From the NCBI GenBank assembly GCA_965198875.1, contig CBDAPU010000001.1:434001-498000 (forward strand): DNA of 64,000 nt. Reading direction: 5' to 3'. This stretch comes from CBDAPU01 sp965198875 (GTDB lineage Bacteria > Pseudomonadota > Gammaproteobacteria > Eutrophobiales > Eutrophobiaceae). This document shows positions 1-9,126 of this stretch, piece by piece (positions within the stretch are counted from its first letter, which is position 1; every line of letters begins with the position of its first letter). Below the pieces are notes generated by a model. It worked only from the letters and a program-made list of their open reading frames with translations, was not told the DNA's origin and made no database searches. The position numbers and the translations under genes are program-made.

Positions 1-1943
1 AGGTCTTCTAACAGCAATCCACACCACGGCGCCCGTAGCACCGCCAGCCAGGCAATGCGATCAGCCGGATAATTCAGCGCCAGAGTGAGCGCCAATAGAT
101 CCTGTATTTCAGGCTGGGCGCCAAGCGCTTCAATGTCCACGGCACGAAACCCAATCGCCGCTCTTTTTAATGCGGGAATAATGTCCAATAGGTGATTCCG
201 GTTACGCACCAGTATGGCAATGCTGGCATTGCTGGCGGATAACCTCGCCTGCTCTACCAGCTTCACCACAAGCCCGGCCTCTTCCGCCTGCCCGGCGTTG
301 ATCAGCGGATGGACATTGACTGGCTCGCCATCGGGCCCGTCTCTGCCGGCCTGGGCTCGTACATAGGCGACGGCGCCACGGACTAGATCAGGGATCTCGG
401 GCAACACCTGGCTGAAGGTGTTGTTGACCCAATGCACTATCCCCGGCGCAGAGCGGAAATTCACGGTGATGTTCACCGGCGTCAAGGGGAATTGATCCAG
501 TCTCTTCTCCCGCCAGACATTTAAGAACAGGGCCACCTGCGCCTCACGAAATCGATAAATAGACTGCATGGGATCACCCACAAGAAACAGGCTGTGTCCA
601 TCTCCCGGCGACCAGCCGCTGATCAACTTCTGTAATAACACATACTGATTGATAGATATGTCCTGAAACTCATCCACCAGGATGTGCTTGATCTCATATT
701 CCAGATACAACGCCAGATCAGTGGGCTTGTCCGCTTCCCCCAAAGCCTGGTTCGCCGCCTGCGCCACCCCGCTAAAATCGATTTTGTTTCGCTCTGCAAA
801 CAGGATCCGTAATTGCGCCTCAGCCAGTAGCAATAACTGGTAGACGGCTTCAATAAACACCCACTCATTATCGGTATAGTGAACAGGTGGCAGCGCTTTC
901 ACTTCCCTGAGGTTCTTAATCAGCCGTCCGTGGGCAGCCAGGCTTGACGTCAAACCGGCAAACCGTCTCTTCATTGATCTGCATCGCTCTGCCTGTATTT
1001 TATCGGAGGAAGGCGGCGGGAAACCCAGGTTGACGTCGGCGCACTTGCGTATCGAGCCACCATCGGTCAGGCAAAAAGCGGCAATGCCCCGCCACTTCTT
1101 CAGGTCTGTCGCCTTTGCTGATGGTAATGCCTGCATCTCATGACAGACGCTAACAGGTGAGGACGGGTTATTATCAAGGAGGTTTGCCGCCGCATAATTT
1201 ATCAGCGCCAGTAATTCTCCCGCCAAATCTTCAGGAAAAGACATCGCAAGCTCTGATAAAACAGACTCAACCACGCCCATCAATGCAGATTCAAACCTGT
1301 CTCTTTGAAGCGCATCTTTTTGCTGCCCCCTGGCGATATATCTTAACCATTGCTCCCGTCTGGCCAGCATGGCGATCAGCATATCTCTCACTCTCGGCAG
1401 ATCATTATCCAGGTGGGTTAATAATGTCTCAATGGCCGTTGACCATACACGCCCCGTCTCCAGCTCCGCCAGGGCGTTAAGTGCGGCCTGATGATAATAC
1501 TCCTCGGCATTGTCTGTCGTTTCAGGTTGTGCGCCAAAACCCGTGAGCACGGGGGTACGCCTGGTAAGCGCAGCGCAGAGCGAATCAATGGTCTGTATGC
1601 GTAGGCGGGCGGGGTTGAGTAACACATGCCAGTTTTTTTCCTGATCACATCTCAACGCCTGCTGTGCCAGCGTGATGGTTTTTGTGTTGTGCTTATCCGC
1701 TGTATCGCTATTTTTGGAGGCGTCCTCAAGCGCCATTAAAATGCGCCCCCTCATTTCAGCGGCCGCCTTGCGCGTGAACGTCATGGCGAGTATCTCCTCG
1801 GGCTCATCCACACAAGCTAACAAACGCAAGTAGCGCTGTATCAGTAGCTCGGTCTTGCCGGAACCCGCCGGCGCCTGAACGATAAATGACTGATCAGGCC
1901 CTAGCGCACGCTGACGTTGTTCCATGTCCATCTCGCGCATCAT
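1..1943 (-). CDS. UvrD/AddA-like helicase-nuclease subunit (partial)
   Basis: An open frame runs from an ATG at 1943 to the window edge (about 647 codons, C-terminus missing). It shows superfamily 1A helicase motifs in order: Walker A APAGSGKTELL near residue 28, TFTRKAAAEM (motif Ia), IQTIDSLC, ILVDEFQD (motif II, DExx box), GDPMQSIYRFREA (motif III) and VNFRS (motif IV). The family unwinds double-strand ends during recombinational repair. A nuclease domain, if present, would lie beyond the edge. The start lies 4 bp after the stop of the nuclease gene upstream, whose last codons supply a GGAG ribosome site, so the two are almost surely one operon. Gammaproteobacteria carry such a helicase beside a 'probable DNA repair' PD-(D/E)XK protein as an AddAB-like pair. 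Family call is firm; the exact subfamily is inferred. Confidence 0.88.
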   Translation of the reverse strand, partial: MMREMDMEQRQRALGPDQSFIVQAPAGSGKTELLIQRYLRLLACVDEPEEILAMTFTRKAAAEMRGRILMALEDASKNSDTADKHNTKTITLAQQALRCDQEKNWHVLLNPARLRIQTIDSLCAALTRRTPVLTGFGAQPETTDNAEEYYHQAALNALAELETGRVWSTAIETLLTHLDNDLPRVRDMLIAMLARREQWLRYIARGQQKDALQRDRFESALMGVVESVLSELAMSFPEDLAGELLALINYAAANLLDNNPSSPVSVCHEMQALPSAKATDLKKWRGIAAFCLTDGGSIRKCADVNLGFPPPSSDKIQAERCRSMKRRFAGLTSSLAAHGRLIKNLREVKALPPVHYTDNEWVFIEAVYQLLLLAEAQLRILFAERNKIDFSGVAQAANQALGEADKPTDLALYLEYEIKHILVDEFQDISINQYVLLQKLISGWSPGDGHSLFLVGDPMQSIYRFREAQVALFLNVWREKRLDQFPLTPVNITVNFRSAPGIVHWVNNTFSQVLPEIPDLVRGAVAYVRAQAGRDGPDGEPVNVHPLINAGQAEEAGLVVKLVEQARLSASNASIAILVRNRNHLLDIIPALKRAAIGFRAVDIEALGAQPEIQDLLALTLALNYPADRIAWLAVLRAPWCGLLLED

Positions 1944-1947
1944 CCGC

Positions 1948-4623
1948 TCACGCCTTTATCTCCCCCACATCCTCAGGGTGCCTCCGTATTTCATGGATCC
2001 GACATAGCGAATGCAGATCGCAGTAGCGACAGCAATCTGCATCCCTGGGGCTCACCTTCGCCACGCCACTTCGAAACTCGCCCATCAGCGCACGTAAACG
2101 CCCCCGCCAGGCATTTAATAATCCATCCCAGTGATCATAACCCGTGGCGTATTTTGTCTGCATAAAAGCCTTTGTCCCGGGCAGGGTGTCGGCGTCTTTG
2201 GATAAGCCGATGTATCTCGCCCCCCCGCGCCTTATCTGTGCAAAGGTGATGGCCGCTACATCGGCGCTTGCTACGCTGGCATAAAGAGGCAACTGCGGCT
2301 CTTCCATCCTCTCTGCGAACCACTGCCCTGCCTTTGCCTGTCCTGTTTTATAGTCTATGATCACCTGCTCTCCATTGCTCAACTGATCCATACGGTCAAC
2401 CCGCATTTTGATCAGGACGCCCTCATATTCAAATACCTGTTTCCTCTCGCAGGCGATGACCTTAAAGGGTGAGCGGGCTGCTTCCTGTGCAAGCCATTCC
2501 TTGAGTATGAGTGCCAGTCGCTGTTTTTCGACCCGGGCGAAACGCCCGGAAAATGTCTGTGGTCTTTTTCTCCTGTATACATTGATTGACGCATCAACGA
2601 CTCTCTCTATCAGCTCATTCAAGCCCTTTTCACTTTTATTCTTCAGCGTTTGCTGATCACCTAACTGCTCCCAGAGACGTTGCAGGACAGTGTGTATCAA
2701 CAAACCCCGCGCGCGCAGGTCCAGGCCGATATCGATTGCCGATAAACCCCGGGCCTTCAGGCGATGCCGGGCAAAAGCACGGAAGGGGCAGGCGGACTGA
2801 TCCTTAAACAGGGCTGTGCCGCCACTGACTGTATCATCGGCGTGAATGACCGGGGCCATATCATCTTGCAGTGATTCCAGTTCTCCACCAGCATGAACCG
2901 ATGCTAAATAGTCAGGCGCCATCTCGAAATCTGGCCCATCGTCCTGCACAGGGTATCCCCTTATCAGGGGGCTGGGACGAAGCGGTCTTTCATTCTCATT
3001 TAACGGGAAACTCAGTATCACATCCCTGGCCGAGCGGATTAAACGCGCAGTCACATTCTGGCTACAGATCAGTTGATGCGCCGCCGTTGCAGCAGGCACC
3101 CCGGCGGCACGTTGTAGTGATAACGGGACAAACGGGTTAGCCTCTGCACTGGCCGGCCAGACCTCCTCATGCAAGCCTGAGGCCCAGAGATGATCAAATT
3201 GCATACCGGCAGCGCCTTCAATATCCATTATCTGGATGGGTGTTTCGGCTGTTTTGGGTTGAAAACTCGAGTGCATGAGGAGCTGGCGTAATTGCATGAA
3301 GGCGGTTTGATAATTCACCTGCTCTGCAACCAGGCCCAAACCGGCGAACTCATCCAGCCTCTCCCGCCATGCCTGCAGGGTTTGATATTCGCTACTGTCC
3401 TGACTGAGCTCACCCGGCCAGTTAAATATACCCAGCAATCGGGAGAATGATTTCGCCCACTCGGCTAGGGATTGAAACCCGGGCAGGGCCTGATATGCAG
3501 CGTGCAATCTCTGCAAAAGAGAGAAAAACGCAGAGGAGAAGGCGGCGTTTTCGGCGCCATCATGAAACACTCGCAAGAAGGTGTGAATACTCATATTGGG
3601 CTCACCGTGCTCCCTTAAAGCCGCATCTATCATGCCGCGCGTTGCCCTCTCCCCATCAGCAAAATGGATATAGGGCGTACGCAATAACCGGCTCAGGTCT
3701 TTCATATCTACGGGTTGCAGAACCAGCCCTAAAATCGTCAATGCCGTATCAATGACGGGGTAGTCTATGAGTGGCTTTCCAAGTGAGATGCTGAACGGCC
3801 TGTGCAGGGATTCGGTAAACCTCAACATCGCCTCTGGCTGTAGAATATCGTTGAACCGGGATTGGATCTGTTGTCTTTGGGCATGAAGATTGGGCACAAC
3901 AACGCCAATACTCTCGCCCGGATGATGATGAAGACAGCGCCTCGCCCAGTTAGCGGCACAGGTGATCTCCTCATTGGCGTTAGCAAAACCACCGACGCGG
4001 GTTTGATGGTTTCTGTCCGCCAGGGGGATCAGCTTGATGTTGAATTGCCTACTCCTCAGCACCGCGATCAGGTTTTTCTGTTGTGGCGTCAGATCATCAA
4101 AGCCGACAAGCGCAATACTGCGCGCCATCTCATTACCGCAATGCTGCATAACAGCCATCGCCAGGCTTGACTGATCTATCCACCCTTGCCGCTCACATTG
4201 CGCTGTGTATTCTCTCGCCCACGATACAAAAGCCATGGCGTCCTGGTTCAGGTAAGCATCACAGTTAAGTATGTCTATCTGATAGGCCTGACATAATTGC
4301 CAGGCATGGATTGCCTGGCGTGTGGTTGCGGCCTTGTGGATGAGGTTGGCGGCGTGTTCAGAGTGATGAATAATCTCACCCCAAACCCAATGTTGTTGCG
4401 CCCTTGTGAGCACGATGGTGTGAAGGGCTGACATCGCCGTCATCTCGCCCCAGAGGGCGCCAAGCCAGTTATCCCATGATGCGATGGCCGGCGTCTCCCA
4501 TGCTATCTCACCTTCAGCGATTTGCCATGCAGCGAATTGCGCTCGTAGATGTTGACTTAATCTGTTAGTTGAGGTCAACAGTGTGTAGTGTTGTTCGAGC
4601 AGCTCTCGGAGATGTTTTTCCAT
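1948..4623 (-). CDS. AddB-like PD-(D/E)XK nuclease, probable DNA repair protein
   Basis: The 891-residue protein has a degenerate helicase-like N-terminal part and a C-terminal RecB-type nuclease domain. The nuclease motif is visible near residue 765 as KMRVDRMDQL followed by VIIDYKTGQ (D...DxK core). An upstream Cys (SACPFRAFA, near residue 636) and a C-terminal cluster CRYCDLHSLC (near 870) match the iron-sulfur staple that holds AddB/RecB-type nuclease domains together. It most likely works with the helicase that follows 4 bp downstream to process DNA ends. Length fits the gammaproteobacterial family of PD-(D/E)XK 'probable DNA repair' proteins. It starts at ATG 4623; the region upstream is a gene-free gap leading to mltF on the other strand. 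Confidence 0.85.
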   Translation of the reverse strand: MEKHLRELLEQHYTLLTSTNRLSQHLRAQFAAWQIAEGEIAWETPAIASWDNWLGALWGEMTAMSALHTIVLTRAQQHWVWGEIIHHSEHAANLIHKAATTRQAIHAWQLCQAYQIDILNCDAYLNQDAMAFVSWAREYTAQCERQGWIDQSSLAMAVMQHCGNEMARSIALVGFDDLTPQQKNLIAVLRSRQFNIKLIPLADRNHQTRVGGFANANEEITCAANWARRCLHHHPGESIGVVVPNLHAQRQQIQSRFNDILQPEAMLRFTESLHRPFSISLGKPLIDYPVIDTALTILGLVLQPVDMKDLSRLLRTPYIHFADGERATRGMIDAALREHGEPNMSIHTFLRVFHDGAENAAFSSAFFSLLQRLHAAYQALPGFQSLAEWAKSFSRLLGIFNWPGELSQDSSEYQTLQAWRERLDEFAGLGLVAEQVNYQTAFMQLRQLLMHSSFQPKTAETPIQIMDIEGAAGMQFDHLWASGLHEEVWPASAEANPFVPLSLQRAAGVPAATAAHQLICSQNVTARLIRSARDVILSFPLNENERPLRPSPLIRGYPVQDDGPDFEMAPDYLASVHAGGELESLQDDMAPVIHADDTVSGGTALFKDQSACPFRAFARHRLKARGLSAIDIGLDLRARGLLIHTVLQRLWEQLGDQQTLKNKSEKGLNELIERVVDASINVYRRKRPQTFSGRFARVEKQRLALILKEWLAQEAARSPFKVIACERKQVFEYEGVLIKMRVDRMDQLSNGEQVIIDYKTGQAKAGQWFAERMEEPQLPLYASVASADVAAITFAQIRRGGARYIGLSKDADTLPGTKAFMQTKYATGYDHWDGLLNAWRGRLRALMGEFRSGVAKVSPRDADCCRYCDLHSLCRIHEIRRHPEDVGEIKA

Positions 4624-5127
4624 TAAACCTGGGTCTCAAGCAGTGTGCATGGGGGCAGGAACATATTGTACACATCCGGGGATGAAAACGAGCACAATAT
4701 CACGATGCACTGCAAGTGACCGCAAAGATACTTTTATCTCGAGGCAGCGATGCGATGGATAAAGAGAAGCGGATGAAATACGCTTTCAGGGGCGGATCCA
4801 CAGGCAGGCCAAATGAGCAGGGGCTTTTTTGTTTAATAAAGTCGAGAGACCGGATCGATGCGTTCCACGGTAGCTACCGCCGAGATAATATCGGCTATTG
4901 CATGTCTGACCATCAAGCCAGCCAAACAGGTTCCGGATCTAGAAGAAGATGTTCGCCATCATCTGTTACGCCCGCCTCGATCACTGCCGGCAAAATACTT
5001 TTATCTCAAGGCCAGGCAAACTTCAAGGCGCGGTTATTTCCCGGCGGGCATGAAATGGGCGGCATAAGGCGTCCACAAATGCCGACGTCAGGAATATAAT
5101 CATCGCCTGTTATCCATCGAGGCAGAT
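4624..5127. other. Gene-free gap with an imperfect direct repeat
   Basis: About 500 bases between two divergent genes. Short open frames exist but none has a ribosome site or family signature I recognise. Two related blocks sit 264 bases apart: around 4721-4747 and around 4991-5014, sharing the exact 13-mer ATACTTTTATCTC with similar flanks (CCGCAAAG and CCGGCAAA before, AGG-CAG after). In many gammaproteobacteria purL is the divergent neighbour of mltF; nothing like it is seen here. The region must hold promoters for both flanking genes, but I cannot place them. Confidence 0.5.
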
Positions 5128-6558
5128 ATGCTCAATTACGACAGGCGGCTATGCGCTCATGCCACCCGGGTGATCATCGCTCTCACCTTTTGTGTGTTGG
5201 CGCCGGGCTGTAGTGAGAGAAGATCGCATATTGAGGCGATCAAACACCGTGGTGTATTGCATGTCGTCACCCGATTTGGCCCCACAACCTATTACTTCGA
5301 TAAAGATGGCGAGACCGGCCTTGAGTACAAACTCATCAGTTTGTTTGCCGAGAGGCTGGGTGTTGATGTTGAATTGATCGTGGCGGATAACGAGACGGAA
5401 ATGATCGACTATCTTAACACCGGCAAGGCTGATATTGCCGCCGCCGGGTTAGTCGCAGACCACGCCGTTGATCCCCCCTTAGAGTATGGGCCGGGCTATC
5501 AATGGGTAACAAAGCAGGTGGTTTACCGAAACGGGCATAAACGGCCATCTTCTCTGGATGAGATCGGCCCGGATCAGCTCCATCTCGCCGGCGATACCTT
5601 AGGTGAAGCCCAGTTAGCGCGATTGAAGAGCAAGCATCCTTCTCTTTCATGGCGGATCCACCGTGATAAAAACCATCATGATCTACTGGCCATGATAGAA
5701 AAGGGCGAGATCCGCTACACCATCGCCTACTCCAATGAGCTTGCCCATTCACGCCTGTTAAACCCCGAGATCCGCGCCGCATTTAACCTCACCACGCCAC
5801 AACCACTGCGCTGGGCGGTTAAAAAAACCCCGCAGGATGATTCACTGATCAAGGCCATTCGGCAATTCCATGATGAGGTCAATGACAATGGGCAACTGGC
5901 CGCCCTGATACAACAGTTCTATGGACCCATCACGTTTTTTGATTATGTGGACTCGAGAAAATTTATTGATCGCTATTTTAACCGCCTGCCGGATCTGCAA
6001 CCCCATTTCGAAAATGCAGCGACCGAGTTCGGGTTTGACTGGCGACTGCTGGCCGCCGTCAGTTATCAGGAATCCCACTGGGACAAGGACGCACGTTCAG
6101 TAACCGGTGTGCGGGGTTTGATGATGTTGACGCTGACCACAGCCAAACAGCTTGGCGTGACCGACCGCCTTGATCCTGAGCAAAGCATCTGGGGCGGCGC
6201 CAAATACCTGTCATCATTGATAAAAAGAGTACCACAGAGAATCGGCGAGCCCGACCGCACCTGGCTTGCATTGGCCGCATACAACGTGGGTTATGGTCAT
6301 CTTGAAGACGCCAGAGTACTCACTCAGAAAAACGGAGACAACCCGGATGACTGGAGCAAGGTGAGGGAGCACCTGCCGTTATTGAGCGAGAAGAAGTGGT
6401 ATCAACAAACCAGACATGGCTACGCCAGGGGGCGTGAACCGGTGGAGTTTGTCGCCAACATCAGAAAATACTACACCGCATTGGTACAGCTCACCCATGA
6501 AGACATAGAGCCGACAAAACTGGCGCACTATGAGATCATCGACTCAATGGGCTTCTAG
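5128..6558 (+). CDS. mltF: Membrane-bound lytic murein transglycosylase F
   Basis: The 476-residue protein cleaves peptidoglycan glycan strands to 1,6-anhydro ends at the inner face of the outer membrane. Its N-terminus is a lipoprotein-type signal with lipobox LAPGC (Cys about residue 28). A solute-binding (SBP_bac_3) regulatory domain follows (about 35-270, with RHRGVLHV-like start and TGLEYKL), then an SLT domain (about 300-450) with the catalytic Glu in AVSYQESHWD and the motifs TGVRGLMMLT and AAYNVGYGH. This two-domain order and length are diagnostic for MltF. It ends 4 bases from the stop of the convergent Sel1 gene. Confidence 0.93.
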   Translation: MLNYDRRLCAHATRVIIALTFCVLAPGCSERRSHIEAIKHRGVLHVVTRFGPTTYYFDKDGETGLEYKLISLFAERLGVDVELIVADNETEMIDYLNTGKADIAAAGLVADHAVDPPLEYGPGYQWVTKQVVYRNGHKRPSSLDEIGPDQLHLAGDTLGEAQLARLKSKHPSLSWRIHRDKNHHDLLAMIEKGEIRYTIAYSNELAHSRLLNPEIRAAFNLTTPQPLRWAVKKTPQDDSLIKAIRQFHDEVNDNGQLAALIQQFYGPITFFDYVDSRKFIDRYFNRLPDLQPHFENAATEFGFDWRLLAAVSYQESHWDKDARSVTGVRGLMMLTLTTAKQLGVTDRLDPEQSIWGGAKYLSSLIKRVPQRIGEPDRTWLALAAYNVGYGHLEDARVLTQKNGDNPDDWSKVREHLPLLSEKKWYQQTRHGYARGREPVEFVANIRKYYTALVQLTHEDIEPTKLAHYEIIDSMGF

Positions 6559-6562
6559 GCCA

Positions 6563-7795
6563 TCATTGGCGGGGGTGTTTCCACCGCCTGGCAAGACGCT
6601 TCGCTTGCATTTTCTCATCATCATTAAGCCTTGATGCGATGTTATCCATCATGTCTTTGGCCCCCGAAGGGGCGCTATCCGAGCACAACAACAACCAGGC
6701 ATAGGACGTCACCCAATCCCGGGCAACGCCATAGCCTCTCGAAAGACAAACTGCGAGCTGATACTGCGCCCTTCTATGCCCCTGCATGGCGGCTTTTTCA
6801 AACCATCGTAACGCCAGCGCCTGATCACGCCGCACACCCCTGCCCTGCATATAGAATAACCCCAGATGGTATTGCGCCCTGTCGTAGTCCTCATTCGCCG
6901 CTTTCTCAAAATACCTCGCCGCCGCTGCCTCATGGGCCTGTACGCCTTGTCCGATCGCATGCATTTTCGCCAGTTGATAAGACGCTTTTGCATAATTTTG
7001 CTCAGCCGCTTTTTCAAACCAGTGCATGGCGGCGGCATAATCCTGCTCTACAGCGATGCCATATAAATAAAACAATCCCAGATTAAACTGCGCCTTATAG
7101 TACCCCTGCCGTGCGGACTTGCTATGCCATTGATAGGCCTGCTCATCGTCTCGTGCAAGAGCATGCTCACCGGAGTACATCAACGCCAGATTATATTGCG
7201 CTTTCGCATAACCCTGGTCGGCGGATTTTTCATACCATTTTATGGCGGCGTCGAGATCGACCTTCGTCCCTCTACCCGTCGCATACATCATGCCCGCATT
7301 TAACTGTGCCTTCATGTGGCCCTGCTCAGCGGCCCGCGTATACCACCTCACCGCTTCGATGGCATTTTTCCCGGTGCCAATGCCATTGGCATACATATAA
7401 CCCAAGTTAAATCTGGCATCAGCACATCCCTGCCTGGAGGCTTTTAAGTATAAATCGAAGGCTTTTTCATAATCTCGCTCAATACCCATACCTTCCTGAT
7501 AACACCATGCCAGATCAGCCTGTGCCGCCGGATCATTTTGCTCACTGGCCAAACTCAACCACTTCACGGCCTGTTTGTGATCCAAAGGCACACCGGCTCC
7601 CCTGACATACCGCTGCCCCATCCTGGATTGTGCAAGCGCTGATCCCTGCTCTGCCGCCTGTTGATACCAATGAGCGGCCTGCCCCTGATCCAGAGGCACG
7701 CCTATGCCATTTTCATATAGATCAGCAAGCTGTAGCTGGGCCTGCAGATCGCCTGTAGCGCCCGCTTTCAGCAAGGATGAAATACTCACGCCCAT
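6563..7795 (-). CDS. Sel1-repeat (SLR) protein, cytoplasmic
   Basis: About 410 residues made almost wholly of 36-residue Sel1-like repeats, with the recurring pattern AxxGxxxAQxxLGxMYxxGxGVxxDxxxAxxWYxxAA. There is no signal peptide, so it should stay in the cytoplasm. Sel1 solenoids are protein-protein scaffolds; no partner can be named from the sequence. I place the start at ATG 7795; an in-frame TTG at 7828 would add 11 residues, and neither has a good ribosome site. The repeats differ more from each other than those in the second Sel1 gene at 11098-12012, so this copy looks older. A palindromic AT-rich motif lies about 80 bases upstream. Confidence 0.8.
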   Translation of the reverse strand: MGVSISSLLKAGATGDLQAQLQLADLYENGIGVPLDQGQAAHWYQQAAEQGSALAQSRMGQRYVRGAGVPLDHKQAVKWLSLASEQNDPAAQADLAWCYQEGMGIERDYEKAFDLYLKASRQGCADARFNLGYMYANGIGTGKNAIEAVRWYTRAAEQGHMKAQLNAGMMYATGRGTKVDLDAAIKWYEKSADQGYAKAQYNLALMYSGEHALARDDEQAYQWHSKSARQGYYKAQFNLGLFYLYGIAVEQDYAAAMHWFEKAAEQNYAKASYQLAKMHAIGQGVQAHEAAAARYFEKAANEDYDRAQYHLGLFYMQGRGVRRDQALALRWFEKAAMQGHRRAQYQLAVCLSRGYGVARDWVTSYAWLLLCSDSAPSGAKDMMDNIASRLNDDEKMQAKRLARRWKHPRQ

Positions 7796-7877
7796 AGCGC
7801 TTAAATAAGACGTTAAACTGCCGCTCAAGTGGATATGATTGTGTTAATAATAAAATGAATCACCCCAGCGTCAATAC

Positions 7878-7895
7878 TTAAGATATGCATCTTAA
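7878..7895. promoter_or_regulatory. Palindrome TTAAGAT-N4-ATCTTAA upstream of the Sel1 gene
   Basis: A perfect 7-bp inverted repeat with a 4-base spacer (ATGC) lies in the gap between the Sel1 gene and lexA-like gene. The right arm continues into TAATG, so that the 13-mer ATCTTAAATAATG (7889-7901) is found again exactly upstream of fimV at 54944-54956. It could be an operator for an unidentified regulator, or an AT-rich promoter element. Confidence 0.4.
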
Positions 7896-7940
7896 ATAAT
7901 GACTATTGCGAGAAACACGCCGACTTACGGTAGTGAAGAG

Positions 7941-8534
7941 CTAGTAGAGCCTCACCTGTCCGATCACAATACCCTGGATGTGTACCCGCTCGGCGGGGTA
8001 GATCATGGAGGCATGGGCAGGATTGGCCGGCAACAGCTCGATGCGATTAGGGTGTTTTTTCAGCCGTTTTAGCACCGTCTCCTCCTCATCGATTAACGCG
8101 AGGACGATATCGCCATCATTGGCGGTGACGGCCTGTTTCACAATCACCAGATCATCCTCAATAATGCCCGCATCCACCATGGCGTTGCCGAGCACCCTCA
8201 GGACATAGCGCCCCGGCCCCAGCAAGAGAGCGGAGAAATTGATCTCTTTTTCATCGGCAATGGCCTCAATGGGCCTGCCTTCGGCCATGCGACCGGCCAG
8301 CGGTAAGATCGTCAAACGCCGATCATGCTTCCCGGTCAGGCGAATACTACGCCAGCCTCGGCCGGAGCGATGCACATAACCTTTTTCAATCAGCGCTTCA
8401 ATATAGCGGTGTATCGTGCCTTTTGAGTTTATGCCCAGGGCCACGCCCATTTCCGTCAGGGTGGGCCCGTGGCCGCTTTGGGCAATGTGGCGGGTGATAA
8501 ACTGCAACAACCTCTCTTCTAAGCGGGTCAGCAT
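7941..8534 (-). CDS. lexA: LexA-family repressor, predicted non-cleavable
   Basis: The 197-residue protein has the LexA winged helix (about 1-65; recognition region SKGTIHRYIEALIEKGY) and an S24 peptidase-like domain (about 75-197). LexA represses the DNA-damage (SOS) regulon and inactivates itself by cutting an Ala-Gly bond. Here the bond region reads RMAEGRPIE, so Ala is Glu, and the nucleophile motif G-D/M-S-M reads GNAM (codons GGC AAC GCC ATG), so the catalytic Ser is Ala. The general-base Lys is kept (VLKRLKK). As written it should bind DNA but not self-cleave. It may be the only LexA or a second, constitutive paralogue; the window cannot tell. A symmetrical operator begins 5 bases before the start, which suggests autoregulation. 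Family call is firm; loss of cleavage is inferred from residues. Confidence 0.88.
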   Translation of the reverse strand: MLTRLEERLLQFITRHIAQSGHGPTLTEMGVALGINSKGTIHRYIEALIEKGYVHRSGRGWRSIRLTGKHDRRLTILPLAGRMAEGRPIEAIADEKEINFSALLLGPGRYVLRVLGNAMVDAGIIEDDLVIVKQAVTANDGDIVLALIDEEETVLKRLKKHPNRIELLPANPAHASMIYPAERVHIQGIVIGQVRLY

Positions 8535-8538
8535 AAAA

Positions 8539-8583
8539 GTTCTCTTAATGTTCTCTTTGCAGAATAGAGAACAATTAGAGAAC
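8539..8583. promoter_or_regulatory. Double LexA-type operator, two GTTC-N7-GTTC boxes head to head
   Basis: GTTC occurs at 8539-8542 and 8550-8553 (7-base spacer), and its complement GAAC at 8569-8572 and 8580-8583 (again 7-base spacer). The whole 45-base block is a near-perfect inverted repeat centred on 8561; each arm is two GTTCTCT repeats. GTTC-N7-GTTC is the known LexA box of Alphaproteobacteria, not the CTGT-N8-ACAG box of enteric bacteria. It sits just before the lexA start and in the divergent gap with msrB (start 160 bases from its centre is not needed for control of lexA itself). Confidence 0.75.
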
Positions 8584-8698
8584 TTTCAAGCAACAATGAA
8601 CCTAGGGCAAGCCCGGTAAAATCGATTGAATGAAATAATGAAACCATGAACAATGCCTTAACCCCTTTAACCTATTTAGCAAATCCAGGAGCCAGAAT

Positions 8699-9115
8699 AT
8701 GTCTGAGGCGAATAAAATTCAGAAAACCGAGCGACAATGGCGAGCGCAGCTAACCCCCGAGCAATACGAGGTTTGCCGAAACAGGGGGACGGAAAGAGCG
8801 TTTACGGGCAAATATCACGACTGCAAGGACCCGGGGATGTACCGGTGTGTTTGCTGTGATCAGGCATTATTCAGCTCAGAGACGAAATTTAATTCGGGCA
8901 CGGGCTGGCCCAGTTTTTACGCCCCTCAGGATGCCTCCGCCATCAAAACACAAACCGATAGCAGCCATGGCCTGATCCGAACGGAGGTGATGTGTAGCGC
9001 CTGTGACGCCCATCTCGGTCATGTTTTCCCGGACGGGCCGGACCCTACGGGCCTTCGTTACTGCATCAATTCGGCGTCGCTGGATTTGAGTAAAGATGAT
9101 AAAGATGATCCCTAG
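8699..9115 (+). CDS. msrB: Peptide-methionine (R)-S-oxide reductase MsrB
   Basis: The 138-residue enzyme reduces methionine-R-sulfoxide in proteins. Zinc-binding pairs CVCC (about 51-54) and CSAC (about 98-101) are present, with the family block FNSGTGWPSFY and the catalytic Cys in RYCINSASL (about residue 121). The start at ATG 8699 is preceded by CCAGGAG at good spacing. It diverges from the lexA-like gene and converges on cysG, ending 11 bases from the cysG stop. Length and motifs are standard. Confidence 0.95.
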   Translation: MSEANKIQKTERQWRAQLTPEQYEVCRNRGTERAFTGKYHDCKDPGMYRCVCCDQALFSSETKFNSGTGWPSFYAPQDASAIKTQTDSSHGLIRTEVMCSACDAHLGHVFPDGPDPTGLRYCINSASLDLSKDDKDDP

Positions 9116-9126
9116 GGGGCTCGTAT

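Noticed and set aside
4716..5099. 127-residue frame upstream of mltF
   Set aside because: No signature, odd composition, internal repeat explains part of its length; likely chance.
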